Assembly (NCBI RefSeq): GCF_014633365.1
Contig: NC_068348.1
Location: 11,736,311-11,800,310 of the forward strand
Length of the DNA stretch: 64,000 bases
Source: Diospyros lotus
Lineage: Eukaryota > Streptophyta > Magnoliopsida > Ericales > Ebenaceae
Direction: 5' to 3'
Shown one piece after another: positions 34,125 through 44,901 of the stretch (its first letter is position 1; every line of letters begins with the position of its first letter). The translations under genes and the position numbers were made by a program. The notes under the pieces are model-generated. The model had not been told where the DNA came from. It worked only from the letters and a program-made list of their open reading frames with translations, and ran no database searches.

Positions 34125-35217
34125 TAACCGACACAACAGTCGCCTCCCCCCGATGATGAATGCTCGCCGATAGTTCTAACAATCTACACCATTCATGGTG
34201 GACCTCATCTCACTTGAACTTACCACAGGTCCCACGATAGGTACGTGCATGAGGCCAACCATGTCTTGTTGACAGGGTTAAATGAGCAGATCGTACCCAC
34301 GAAGCGAGCTAGGGGGATAGTAGAGAAGATCATTTTCTTGGAAGAAGAGGCCGGAGATGTCCATTAGCCACATAATGATGCCCTCGTTATACGGGCCTAG
34401 ATCGGCAATGCCGAAGTGCGAAGGATAATAGTGGACACAGGCAGCTCGGTGAATGTAATGTACAGAGCTTGCTTTGATCAAATGGGACTTGGGTTGGAGT
34501 AGTTGAACTCATCCTCGAAGCCACTCTATGGGTTTATAGGTGATGCGGTGGTCTTAGTTGGGCGGATTAGTCTACCTTTTATTGCTGGAGATGAAGATCG
34601 TCAGGCTACCACGTTGGCAGAATTCTTGATTGTAGATTGCCCTTCGGCGTACAATGTCGTCCTCGGGAGGCTGACAATGAATGACCTAGATTTGGTCACC
34701 TCGACCAGGTCGCTGATAGTCAAGTTCCCGATCCTTAATGGAGTAGGGTGCATTTGAGGTGAGCAACACCTTGCAAGGTGCTGCTACGAAGATGCCATAA
34801 AAATAGGGGCGAAAGAGAAGAAAGTAAATGTCATTGCAAGAGGCAACCTGCGACCTACCAGCCAAAAGGGTGTTAGCCATGATCTGGACCCCCGCGAAGT
34901 GGATTGTGACAGGACCACCGGCCTGATGGAAAAACTCAAGGACATCCCAGTCAGCGAGACGGGTGAAGAAATATGCCTTAAGTTTGGGAGGAATTTGGCC
35001 CCTAGGTAAAGTCCCAACTTACCAATTTCCTTAAAAGCTAACCTTGATATATTTGCATGGAATCACGAGGATATGATAGGAATAGTCCTAAAGGTTATGT
35101 TGCATAAGTTTAATGTAGATCCCAGCTACAAACCAGTACGTCAGAAGAGGAGGCCAATGACTCCTGAGCGCTATGCCGCTCTTAAAGAAGAGGTGGATAA
35201 GCTCTTGGCAAACAAGC
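34125..35217 (+). pseudogene. Gypsy protease and start of RT, truncated
   Basis: This continues the gag frame. The aspartic protease active site IIVDTGSSVNVMY is intact (DTG at 34434-34442) and is followed by FIVDCPSAYNVVLGR-like sequence (34621-34670). The RT entry segment [27 protein letters not shown] is at 35118-35211. Stops at 34125, 34215, 34365, 34398, 34500, 34755 and 35007 are in frame. Right after LLANK the sequence switches to minus-strand Copia integrase, so the RT palm with its catalytic Asp pair is absent. Confidence 0.85.
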
Positions 35218-35928
35218 ACCAAGTAAAACGAGAAAAGTCATCCACAATCACAAATGCATATGATTTACCACCTAAACTTTTAACCCTACTAGGACCAAAC
35301 AAATCTAAATGAAGTAATTCTAATGGCTTAGTTGTTGTAACATCTTGCTTTGAGTTAAATGACTCTTTAACTTGTTTTCCTCTAATGCATGCATCACACA
35401 TATGTAGGTCATTCAAATTCAATTTAGGCACTCCTCTAATCAGATTTTTCTTTATTAGTTTAGAAAGAGTAAATGTGCTAATGTGACCTAATCTTCTATG
35501 CCATAGATCCATAGAGTTATCATTCACCATAAGACAAGTAGCATCATTAACACATAAAGAATTCAGATTTAGCACATAAATGTTTCCTTCTCTAATGCCT
35601 TTTAAAACAATCTTATTTAAAGAATCTTTAATCAAGCACTCATTACCTTCAAATGCAACCATGTAGCCTTTGTCAATTAATTGACTTATGTTAAGCAAGT
35701 TGTAGGATAAGCCACTCACAATAAGACATCTTTAAACATGAGTTTAGAAGGATTACCTACGTTTCCAATGCCTACAATTTTCCCTTTTGAGCCATCGCCA
35801 AAAGTGACATTACCTCCATGCTTTTTAGCTTTAAGAGATGAAAATAAGGTGACATCTCCAGTCATGTGCCTTGAACATCCGTTGTCCAAGAACCATTGGC
35901 TTGAAGTTCCTTTGGCCTTCAAGCACAC
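35218..35928 (-). pseudogene. Copia protease and partial integrase, frameshifted
   Basis: The protease reads WFLDNGCSRHMTGD; the catalytic triplet is DNG (35878-35886) instead of the expected DSG, an AGC-to-AAC change that should cripple the enzyme. The frame is broken just before SGLSYNLLNISQL (about 35719). Then come the GAG-pre-integrase domain (LWHRRLGHIS with the zinc-binding His pair, and CDACIRGKQ with the Cys pair), LHLDLFGP with the first catalytic Asp, and VDDFSRFTW, where the element is cut. The last 15 or so codons of the open frame are antisense Gypsy RT and not Copia. Confidence 0.88.
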
Positions 35929-35940
35929 CTATTAAGCAAA

Positions 35941-36489
35941 TCAAGGAACCTTAGGTACCCAAACTTTGGGTCCTTGGGGGTTAGAGAACATGAAATCATA
36001 GCCATACGTATCAAAAATATGTTCCTTAGCTTTTTGATCATTTAAACCCTTAGGAATCCAAAAACTCCTAGTTATAACCACTTTATTATTTCTAGTTCTA
36101 GCCAGTTTTGCATATTTAGCTCTAGGAAGATATTTTTCTCCTTTAATGATTCTAACATGATGCACGTGCCTAGAATGAGTAAGATGAGTGGAAGAACCAA
36201 ATTTTTGGATTTTATCTTTTAGTTTACTAGGGTCAAAACCAAGACTAGCCTTTTCAAAATATGGTTTTTGAGATGCAAGCAAAGAATCCAATTTACTGGA
36301 ACTCAAAGAGAATTTTAAAAATGATTTTTGTAAGTGCTCATCCTTTTCTTTTAAACATGCTATTTCATTTAGTAACTCAGAATGATCACATACAATGCAT
36401 TCATGCTCCCTAAGATTATCAATAGTGTCATGCAATTCATTTATAGTATCTTTTAATGCACACACTTCATTTGGTTTATTTTCTTCCAT
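35941..36489 (-). CDS. Copia gag-pol spacer region (coiled coil)
   Basis: Open frame of 182 codons downstream of gag on the same strand. The N-terminal third is heptad-rich (LKDTINELHDTIDNL); after a CxxC pair (ECIVCDHSELL) the C-terminal half has HVHHVRIIKGEKY and ITRSFWIPKG. It belongs to the polyprotein between gag and protease. About 100 bases upstream, readable sequence shifts out of frame in an A-run (36588-36594) and back again near 36486, so two compensating indels separate it from gag. Function beyond a polyprotein linker is unknown. Confidence 0.7.
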   Translation of the reverse strand: MEENKPNEVCALKDTINELHDTIDNLREHECIVCDHSELLNEIACLKEKDEHLQKSFLKFSLSSSKLDSLLASQKPYFEKASLGFDPSKLKDKIQKFGSSTHLTHSRHVHHVRIIKGEKYLPRAKYAKLARTRNNKVVITRSFWIPKGLNDQKAKEHIFDTYGYDFMFSNPQGPKVWVPKVP

Positions 36490-36585
36490 TTTCCTAATTT
36501 AGAATTTAACTCATCTATTTCTTCTTCTTTTTTTTCTAATCTGCCATTTTCTCTCTTAAGCTCCTTGATTTCTCTAATAGCCATT

Positions 36586-37743
36586 TTATGTTTTTTTAAA
36601 CAGAAAATCAAACTCTTCTAATAATGCATCCATTTTGGAAGTGTTTACCTCCTCATCTGTGGAAGATGAGTTCTTTTCTCCTTTGGCCATCAAACAAAAG
36701 TTTGCCTTTTCTTCTTCTTCATCGCTTGAAGATGATTCAGATTCACTAGAATCATCCCAAGTTGCTTTGAATACTTTTCTATCTTTCTTCTCTTCCTTTC
36801 TCCTTCCTTTGGATCTACCTTTCTTTGATTTGGGACATTCAGACTTGTAGTGTCCAATCTTGCCACACTTGTAGCAAGTAACCTCCATTTTCTTTTCATT
36901 TGAGGCTTCTACGAGCTTAGTCTTGTTGGAACTCCTTTTATTCTTTTTCATAAAGTTTCGAAGCCTCCTAGCCAACATGGCAATTTCTTCTTCCGAATCC
37001 TCCTCTCCATTGGATTCCTGTGCAACAGGTAAAGCAATTGATTTAGATTTTAAAGAATCTTCTTTGTTTTTATACCTGTTTTTGAAAGTAAGCTCATGTG
37101 TCATTAGTGAACCCATTAGTTCATCTAGTGACAACTTCTTGGTATCCTTGGCCTCTTGAATGGCTGTCACCTTTGGATCCCATGCCTCCGGTAGAGATCT
37201 TAGAACCTTTTGCACCTTTTCAAAATCTGAAAATGATTTACCAAGAGACTCAAGAGAGTTAAGAATATCAGTCAAGCGAGTATACATTTCAAAAATAGAT
37301 TCATTAGGTTTCATAGAAAACAATTCAAAATCATGTATGTACATGTTTATTTTTTCTCTAACTTGACTAGTACCTTCATATTTTAATTCTAACTTCTTCC
37401 AAATTTCATAAGTAGATTTACAACACTGTACATAATTAAATTCGGATCTACTTAAAGCACAATGAAATGCACTCTTAGCCTTAGCGTTTAAAGCAATTAA
37501 TCTCTTATCTTCATTCGTGTACTTATCTCTACTCTTTTCTACTATCTCTTCTACTTCTCCTCTCTTTACCTTTTCCTTAGGGAAATATGGACCATCTCTA
37601 ACTATTTCCCACAAATCAAGACTATATGCAGTTAAAAAATCTTCCATCATTGTTTTCCAATATGCATAATCGATGCCATTAAAGAATGGTGCCCTGGACA
37701 AAGAACGACCCCCATTTTCATAAAAACGTGAACTCGATGCCAT
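36586..37743 (-). CDS. Copia gag, intact 385-codon frame
   Basis: The start ATG at 37743 lies 55 bases inside the LTR and opens MASSSRFYENGG. Residues about 17-60 (APFFNGIDYAYWKTMMEDFL..LWEIV) are the usual plant Copia gag N-terminus. Residues 60-220 form the UBN2-type gag core (KRLIALNAKAKSAFHCALS, IWKKLELKYEGT, MYTRLTDILNSL, VLRSLPEAWDPKVTAI). The CCHC zinc knuckle CYKCGKIGHYKSEC is at residues 290-303, followed by a Lys/Arg-rich patch and a Ser/Asp/Glu tail. It ends in a frameshift within an A-run, so gag-pol would not be made. This is the longest intact retroelement frame in the window and suggests that this Copia is one of the younger insertions. Confidence 0.9.
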   Translation of the reverse strand: MASSSRFYENGGRSLSRAPFFNGIDYAYWKTMMEDFLTAYSLDLWEIVRDGPYFPKEKVKRGEVEEIVEKSRDKYTNEDKRLIALNAKAKSAFHCALSRSEFNYVQCCKSTYEIWKKLELKYEGTSQVREKINMYIHDFELFSMKPNESIFEMYTRLTDILNSLESLGKSFSDFEKVQKVLRSLPEAWDPKVTAIQEAKDTKKLSLDELMGSLMTHELTFKNRYKNKEDSLKSKSIALPVAQESNGEEDSEEEIAMLARRLRNFMKKNKRSSNKTKLVEASNEKKMEVTCYKCGKIGHYKSECPKSKKGRSKGRRKEEKKDRKVFKATWDDSSESESSSSDEEEEKANFCLMAKGEKNSSSTDEEVNTSKMDALLEEFDFLFKKT

Positions 37744-37784
37744 GGGTACACCTAGTGATGATTAATCACTCTCTTAGGAACCTC

Positions 37785-37797
37785 GCTTTGATACCAC
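37785..37797 (-). promoter_or_regulatory. Primer-binding site of the minus-strand Copia
   Basis: GTGGTATCAAAGC on the minus strand, one base from the LTR. It differs by one base from the initiator-Met tRNA complement (G-to-A). Confidence 0.85.
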
Positions 37798-37798
37798 T

Positions 37799-39906
37799 TG
37801 TTGAGTTCTAACCTAGTCAAGAGGGGGGTGAATTGGCACCTTTTAAAAACTCTAATGCAAAACTTATGCACGTATATATATGAGAAAACAAATTTAATAT
37901 AAACCAAAATTGTAGTTGAGAGTACGGGAGCACTTAAATACTAGATGGATAATATGATATCCGCCAACTGTGCTAGTATGTGCTTTAGTCCAATATACTC
38001 TTCAAATTATAACTTGGTGAAAACAAGTGATTTGAATGCACACAATAACAAGTCTTTAAATAAACCAAATGGAATATTGAATGAGTATAAAGCATCAATT
38101 AAAGCAAATCAGAATATAATCAAAATAACCAACAAGAATGTAGGCCTTAGGATTCAGCCACTTCAGATAGCACAAGACCAAAAATAAACAAGTGTAATCA
38201 AGCAAGAATAAATAAGAGTGAAGAGAAGAAGAACACAACGATGTATAGTGGTTCGGCCCTTATGGCTTACATCCACTACCTAAGGATTTCCTTAGGATTT
38301 TCAACCAAATCCACTATATGAAACTATTGTTACAACCACCGAAGCCTTCACTTGGCTTCACCACCACCAAACTACTTCTGAAGTCTCACACTCACTAGTT
38401 TGGATTTTGTTCACTCTTTACAAGATACAAGAATAGTAGAGATTAAGAAATAGAGTTCTCTCAAAATAATACAATGAAGCGTAGAGAACTCTCTTAGTTT
38501 TCTCTCAAGAAGATAGATGAAAAGAAAGATTTAGAGAGAATGAAAATCTTGGCCAATAATGTAGAAAATAATAGGGCTTCCAAAAATTATTCCAAAGCCT
38601 TCAAGAGACCCTTTTATAGAGTGTTAGAGAAGACTTTCCTTGATCAATCTCAGCCCTCTATGTGTCAAGTCTTCAAGCCAATCTCAGCCCTTCATATTGA
38701 ATTCTTGATTTACCTTCCATAATCAGCTAACTTGATTGATCTTCAAGACCTTTGACTTTTGTTGATCTCCAATCAGCTTTGAATGAGCAAATCAATTCCA
38801 GTAATGCATGGCTAATTTTAAGCATTAAAATATCATCACAATCCTTCATAATTCTTGCAAAATCGTCGATAAATCAGAAATGATCAATTATGACTTCTAG
38901 ATGATCTTCAAACACCTTTGATTGAGCAATTGACCCCTTAGCTTCCATAATAAGAATAACTGATTTGAAATTTGAATTTAAATCTCCATGAGGTGAAAAA
39001 TGTAGCCAAAAATTCTCAAATAATGAAGCAAATTTGTCCAATAATGAATATATCAATTATAACTTCAAAAGCCCTTAATTGATCAAGTTTCCATACTAAA
39101 AATGTTGACAAGTAGAGAATCAATTTGTGTAGCTGAATATATGCAAGATATCATTTGAATATTCTCCCATAATGAAGATATCAATTAGCCATAATGAGTA
39201 GGATACTTGATTCCATGATTTGAGTCTCCATATCCTTTTAATGAGAGAGAATCAGCAATAAAGGAAAGTGATATCAATCAAGGTGTAATTTTCAAACCTT
39301 AATTTCCTCCATTAATGTTGAACAATGATGCTGAATCTTTAACTTCTCCATTTGAATGCAATTCAAAAATTCTTCCGTATTTAACTGAGTAGAGGAGCTT
39401 TTAGGAATCTTTAAATTTACTACATGATTCTCTTACCATATTTAGACCAATGAGATGATGTAGCCTAGATGAGTGTGCTCCACGTGGCTGCCATGTCATC
39501 AAAATGCCACATTAATAATGCCATGTTGCCAAGTTACATATATGTTAACTCTATATAGTGGACTACTCCAATCTCCTCAAAAACTTCCATATAGATCTTT
39601 TGAACTTCCCATATCTGAACAAGGATTCCACATATATATCTTCTAGACTTTCCATTCCAAGAAGAACTTTCCATACATAGCTCAAATACTCAAATCTCTA
39701 GGAAGCTCTCTAAAAACTTGTTTCCATATATAATGAAATCTCTATATAAGTATAAGAAGTTTCCATATATAACCTATGTCATGAAATCACTAGATAATAG
39801 CTTTGTAAGCCTTATGAAGGCTTCATGATTTGTTAGTACATAAAATATAAATGAACATTCACATTCATACATGCCAATCATCAATCATCAAAATCTACAC
39901 TCAACA
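37799..39906 (-). repeat. Copia 5' LTR (minus strand), 2.1 kb
   Basis: Plus-strand ends are TGTTGAGTTCTAACC (37799) and TACACTCAACA (39906). The minus-strand TATA box TATAAAAG lies at 38612-38618 (plus TTTTATA). It carries the GTGGTTCGGC-type and TTGGTGGTGAAGCC words often seen in plant Copia LTRs near the transcript start. Confidence 0.88.
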
Positions 39907-41028
39907 ATCCATGCGGGCCATTGCGGTAATCATGTTGGAGCACTTTCATTGGCATAAAAGGCGCTTCGACAAGGGTTTTATTGGCCTACCATAAAGCAAG
40001 ACGCCATAGAGTTAGTTAAGAAATGTGTCAGGTGCCAAAGATTCGCTAAAGTTCTGTGAGCTTCGCCAGCTTACCTACAACAAATGAGAAGCTCGTGGCC
40101 TTTTGCTATTTAGGGCATGGATCTGATCGGACCGCTTCCAATAGCCCGCAGATGGTGCAAGTATGCCATAGCGGTAGTTGACTACTTCACCAAATGGGTA
40201 AAATCCAAAGAGCTCACACAAATCACCAGCTCAAAGGTACAAATATTTACATGGGATAGTATCATTTGCAAGTTTGGAGTCCCACGGTAAATAGTGACGG
40301 ACAATAAAACCCAATTCACCAGCGAGCAATTCATCTAATTTTGTGAATTGCTGGGGATCCAGAAAAATTTCACGGCTGTGGACCACCCCCAAGCCAATGG
40401 ACAGGTCGAGGCTATCAACAAAATAATCAAGCAAATCCTAAAGACAAAGCTTGAAGCTAGAAAGGGGGCTTGGGTAGACGAACTACAAATAGTGCTCTAG
40501 GCCTATCGAACAATAGCTTGGAGAAGCACAAGAGAGACCCCATTCTCAATGGTGTATGGGTCCGAGGCTATGATCCCAGTAGAGAATGAGGTGACCAGCC
40601 ACCGGAGGGCCACCTTCAATCCAAATGATAACGATGAGCTACTGGCAATGAACCTAGACCTACTTGAAGAAGCGAAAGATACAACTTGTATAAGGGTTAT
40701 CGTCTATCAGCAAAGGGTAGCGCGGTACTACAACAGAAAGGTTCGAATTCGACATTACAATGTTGGAGACCTAGTATTGCGCCTAATACTCCCAGGAGCT
40801 CGCATGACGAGTGATGGCACACTAGGCCCTAATTGGGAAGGACCCTTTATCATTAAGGAAAACTTGGGAAATGGAGCATATTATTTGGCAAATATGGATG
40901 GAGCTATTCTCTCGGAGAATAGAATGCCGAGCACCTCCGTCCTTACTTCCAATGAAAGTAATTATTCTGACTTATGCTCCAAATTTCTATTCGCAAGTAA
41001 TTTTCATGATTCTGATTGGAATTTATGA
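39907..41028 (+). pseudogene. Gypsy integrase
   Basis: One frame from 39907 to 41028 with a few stops. The HHCC zinc domain reads HCGNHVGALSLA..FYWPTIKQDAIELVKKCVRCQRF. The catalytic triad is intact: Asp in GMDLIGPLP (40120-40122), Asp in IVTDNKTQF (40300-40302) and Glu in NGQVEAINKII (40408-40410), with 35 residues between the last two as expected. The C-terminal part (ARYYNRKVRIRHYNVGDLVLR, LGPNWEGPFIIK) is the GPY/F-type DNA-binding module. Integrase joins element DNA to the chromosome. Sequence upstream (RT, RNase H) is lost and stops at about 39955, 40057 and 40111 disable it. Confidence 0.88.
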
Positions 41029-41089
41029 ATTACACTTTATTCTTATTCGATTGAATATTTCCAAAATGAGGAGTCAAGAAACCATGGTT

Positions 41090-41888
41090 TGAGAGCTGGG
41101 GCCCATTTAACTTAGCCATCGTGCTATGGTTTGCGGCTTAACTGAGCATTTATCTTGGTCCCACCTTTGGTCGTGGTTTGCAAGCTAAGACCCATTCCTC
41201 TTGACTTAATGTCATGGTTTAGAACCTATAGAGCAACCACTTCCATTATTTAAGCTAAAGGTTCATTAGCTGGGGTCCTTTCATCTTGACATAAGTCATG
41301 GTTTGCGACCCACCTAGATGTTCCCTCTTAGCTCATTAAACTTGCAATAAGCCATGGTATGCTAGCTGGGACCAACTCATGATCCACCTGGGCATATAGC
41401 TTGGCAACGCAAGTCAAAGGTTCATTAGCTGAGGTCCTTTCATCTTGACTCAAGTCATGGTCTGCGATCTACCTGAGTGTTCCCTCTTGACTAAATTATT
41501 TTTATTGATATTTGATTGAATATCTTTAAAGTTGCGAGTTGAGACCCATTCCTCTCGACTTAATGTCATGGTTTGGAACCTACTGAGTAACCACTTCCAT
41601 TATACAAATCAAAGGTTCACTAGCTGGGGTCCTTTTATCTTAACTTAAGTCATGGTCTGTGACCTACCTGGGTGTTCCTTCTTGATTAACCAAACTTGTG
41701 AAAAACCCATGGAATGTCAACCGAGGTCACAGGACGATTTACCTGGACATGTATCTTGCAAGATTTTCATTATGACTTATATGATATTTCGTCGAGATGT
41801 GTCAGATGGGGTTTGCCTTAATTTACCTAAGTATGGAAATTTGCGACCTATTGGGCATGCATCTTGATTGTCAATTATTATGATCATT
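41090..41888 (+). repeat. Imperfect tandem repeats after Gypsy integrase
   Basis: Words such as AAAGGTTCATTAGCTGGGGT (41268, 41419, 41610) and CATTCCTCTTGACTTAATGT (41190, 41546) recur with a 340-360 bp higher-order period and shorter internal periodicity. No coding potential. The region 44367-44870, on the far side of the nested solo LTR, continues in the same style (TTCGACAAGGTTTTCAATATG resembles 41755-41775). Confidence 0.65.
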
Positions 41889-42365
41889 TGTAACACCCCG
41901 CCCTATATAGGCGTGTCACTATAAGGAAATTCCTGGGGTTTCTTTTTTTTTTTTTTTTCAAGTCTGTTACTCGCGGCGCCTGTGAGCACAATCTTCACAT
42001 GCAGATGAAACACTCATCGTAAAACTACAACCGGCACCCGCGGTGATCTTAAGAACAATCTCCACATGCAGATATATACCCCGAGAGTTCCAGTTTCACT
42101 CGTTTAGTTAACAATAACAAATCTTAACCGAACGAGACAATATAAACACAGCGGAATACTTAATTAATCAAAATGACGTGGCCTATCATGTGTTACACAC
42201 AAAATGTTCCCATACTGTCATATGAATACAACATCAATACTAATTATTACAACATCGTCAAGCGATATATAACATCAATGCTTCCAAAATAATACAAAAA
42301 CAACAACTATCAAACAAACACCACTGGCTCATCGGTCGTGTCCTTGACCTCGCTGCTGTCCCTGA

Positions 42366-42418
42366 CTGGAACGTTGAATGTTCCAGGGGCATAACCCATG
42401 CTAGATGATAAATCATCT
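42366..42418 (-). other. Paired hairpins in LTR (copy C)
   Basis: CTGGAAC-GTTGAAT-GTTCCAG (42366-42386) and AGATGAT-AA-ATCATCT (42403-42418), both perfect 7-bp stems. Confidence 0.65.
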
Positions 42419-42527
42419 AAGTGAAGGTATGAAACAGTTATACAACGCATGAAAGACATACGAGCATGGCATACTTTACGACAACATGCAGGACACGTCT
42501 AACTCGAGATATCACCCTGACATGCTT

Positions 42528-42672
42528 AATCCCTCGAATGTCCCACTGTGGCACACGTTCACCTGGTCCAACGTTAATCCCTCGGGTGCACCGTCGTGAC
42601 ACCCGTTCACCTGGTTTAACATTATTCCCTCGAGTGCCCTAGTGTGACACTCGTTCACCTAGATTAACATTG
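42528..42672. repeat. Tandem repeat, period 48 bp
   Basis: Three units starting AATCCCTCGAATG, AATCCCTCGGGTG and ATTCCCTCGAGTG, each ending with a CGTTCACCTRG..AACRTT word. Confidence 0.85.
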
Positions 42673-43638
42673 TCCCAATCTCAAGTAGACCCCATACCGC
42701 CCCATACGGACCCAACGATGCAATTAAACTTGACCCCACATGATATGAAAATTTACACGCCATGCACCAATATTTTAAAAATAAACAGTTAATGCAATGT
42801 AGTGAATATCGACACAACGAACGTAAGTAAAAGCCTTGTAAAATAAGCTAAGTCTAGGAGGGTATAATTACTCACAAGAACTCACCAAAAGCACTTAAAA
42901 ACACTTTCGAGTCAAGGTAAGGCTAGAATCAAACCACTCACCTCAATTCAGAAAAGTCTGGATTTTGCCTCGAAAAATGTGCCACACCTCGAAAATTGTG
43001 TAATTCTTCTTCCAATGACCCAATTGATTCCTATTTCACCATTTAAGACCTTTGGAATCAACATTTCTATTTTTCCACAATTTTCTCTATTTTTATTTAA
43101 TTTTCAAACATTTCTACCTTCAGAAATTCATTAAAAATACCTAACATCAATTTTCACAAAATATTTTTCCATGATAATTCCTAGAATAATTTTATCTAAA
43201 TTCTAAAATTAAAAACACAGATAAAGACTACCTCAAGCGCCCTCACGCGCCACCCCGAAGCCCTGCGAGTGGGAGCCACGCGCCACCGCACAGTCGTCTT
43301 CTCCGGCCTTCTTCTCTAGCTCCGGCGACTTCCTTTGGCTAAAACAACTATGGGGCCTTGAAGATCTTGATGAGGCGACCTCAATGGTACCCTCAAATGC
43401 CCAAAACAATCACCGAAAAATGCCTTAAATGGCGGTTGCAGGTCACGGCGTCGGCCAACCCGATTTTCCGGCCAACTTCAAAAACACCCACTTATCCTAC
43501 ACCAATCGATCCCAAATGCTCCAGAAATGACCCTCTCAACCCAAGGAAAAAAATCCCCTTATCCCTCAAGCTCGATTCAAGCAAAAACACAAGAAATTTT
43601 GAGCGATTTCGATTTTGAAACCCTCGGCCAAAAACCTC

Positions 43639-43646
43639 CTTTTATA
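43639..43646 (-). promoter_or_regulatory. TATA box of solo LTR 41889-44361
   Basis: Minus-strand GAGTATAAAAGGAGG. Confidence 0.5.
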
Positions 43647-44901
43647 CTCGATTTTTACCCGATTCCCCACCCTATCTTTCTCGTCCTTATCCCTTAAGCC
43701 CAAATCTAGCCTTTAAACCAATCGAGAAACACCAAATCAAGTGCTAGACCCCTCGAATGATTCGGCCAAATCAGAAATATTTTTGGCCATCATTTCCGAT
43801 CACATCCAACCCATTTCCGGCCAATGGAAGCTCCCAACGAGCTTATCATCGTCTGGAGGCTAGCCTAGAGCCTCCGGGCGACCTGCCCGATGCCTCAGAA
43901 GCGACCTCCGGCGGCCATAGGCAGTCGGTCGGTTTCACACCAAGAACTTTGCAAAAATTGCATTTTAGCCCCCAGCTTTCTTTTAATTGAATTTCCTCCC
44001 TTTCTTAGATACCCCTAGACTTTCTAGCACTTCCACCACAGCCCTCAAGTTCTATATTTTCCATTTCCTTTTGGAATTTTTGAAAAATTCGTCGATTCGA
44101 CCTCCCACTGATGTTTTGCAAAATCTGCACTTTTGCCCGGACTCTCCTAATTGCGTGCTTTTGACTTCAATTCTTCGAGATCTCTTGATTTTTATCAAAT
44201 ATCGTCCAATTGTGCCATTTATCCTCAATTGGCTCATCTTAACCTAGTCATTCGTCTTTCGTTTGAGTTTTGAATATTGCACTTAGGCTCGAAACTTTGC
44301 TAAATATCATTTTGACCCATATCTTCGAAAATTCTCTTATTATTTAATACCGGGTATTACATCATTGATCACGAGCTGTTTAGCCCTGGCATATAGACTG
44401 GGATCGCGAGACAATCTACCCGAACGTATATTTCGACAAGGTTTTCAATATGATCTTGTTAAAAACGTGTTATCTAAGGGTTGTCTCAATTTTCCTAAAG
44501 TATGGAAGATCACACCTTACTGAACATGCATTGATGGTTATTACATCTATTGTTGATGACCTATTTTAAGCTTGCTAATCGGCTAGCTAGGAATTCTCAA
44601 GACCTATTTGGGCTTATCATTCCTAAGTTATATTCTTGAAGGCTTCTTTCAAGTTATACCTTTGAGCTTATCCTGATATGTAAGAATTTCTTAGAACTTG
44701 TGTTAGAGTCAAGTCATGAAGATTGGCTCAATTTATATTATGAAGACTGGTTCTCGTTAGGTCTCTTTTGAACTTTGAGACTGATCGACTTGAGTTCTTT
44801 GAAACATTAAAGCAAGAAGTGTGACTTCAGAAAGTTTTGAACTTCATTAATGAAATACATTTGTTACAAAGAAAAGTAAAAAGAAGAAAATAAAAAGGAG
44901 C

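Larger units (their letters stand above)
35218..39906 (-). mobile_element. Copia fragment (minus): 5' LTR, gag, PR, partial IN
   Basis: On the minus strand, in order: LTR (39906-37799), primer-binding site, gag, a spacer coding region, protease, GAG-pre-integrase domain, and integrase as far as VDDFSRFTW. The element stops abruptly at 35218, inside integrase. Its LTR end at 39906 abuts Gypsy integrase sequence, but there is no left LTR and no target duplication. The simplest history is insertion downstream of Gypsy RT followed by one deletion that removed the Copia 3' half together with Gypsy RT/RNase H. Confidence 0.88.
41889..44361 (-). repeat. Solo LTR, 2.5 kb, chromovirus-type, minus orientation
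   Basis: Plus-strand ends are TGTAACACCCCGCC and CCGGGTATTACA, flanked by perfect duplications TCATT (41884-41888 and 44362-44366). Read on the minus strand it is a TGTAATACCCGG...GGTGTTACA LTR like that at 9724. A minus-strand TATAAAAG box lies at 43639-43646. It carries the paired hairpins (42366-42418) and a 48-bp tandem repeat. Confidence 0.92.

Noticed and set aside
35073..35312. 79-codon plus-strand frame
   Set aside because: Its first half is Gypsy RT and the second half is antisense Copia integrase; it is a junction artefact, not a gene.
34125..41028. Endogenous caulimovirus (pararetrovirus) as an alternative for the plus-strand pol
   Set aside because: LTRs with a GACCA duplication, an integrase with an intact Asp-Asp-Glu triad and a polypurine tract identify a Ty3/Gypsy element; no movement or coat protein is seen.
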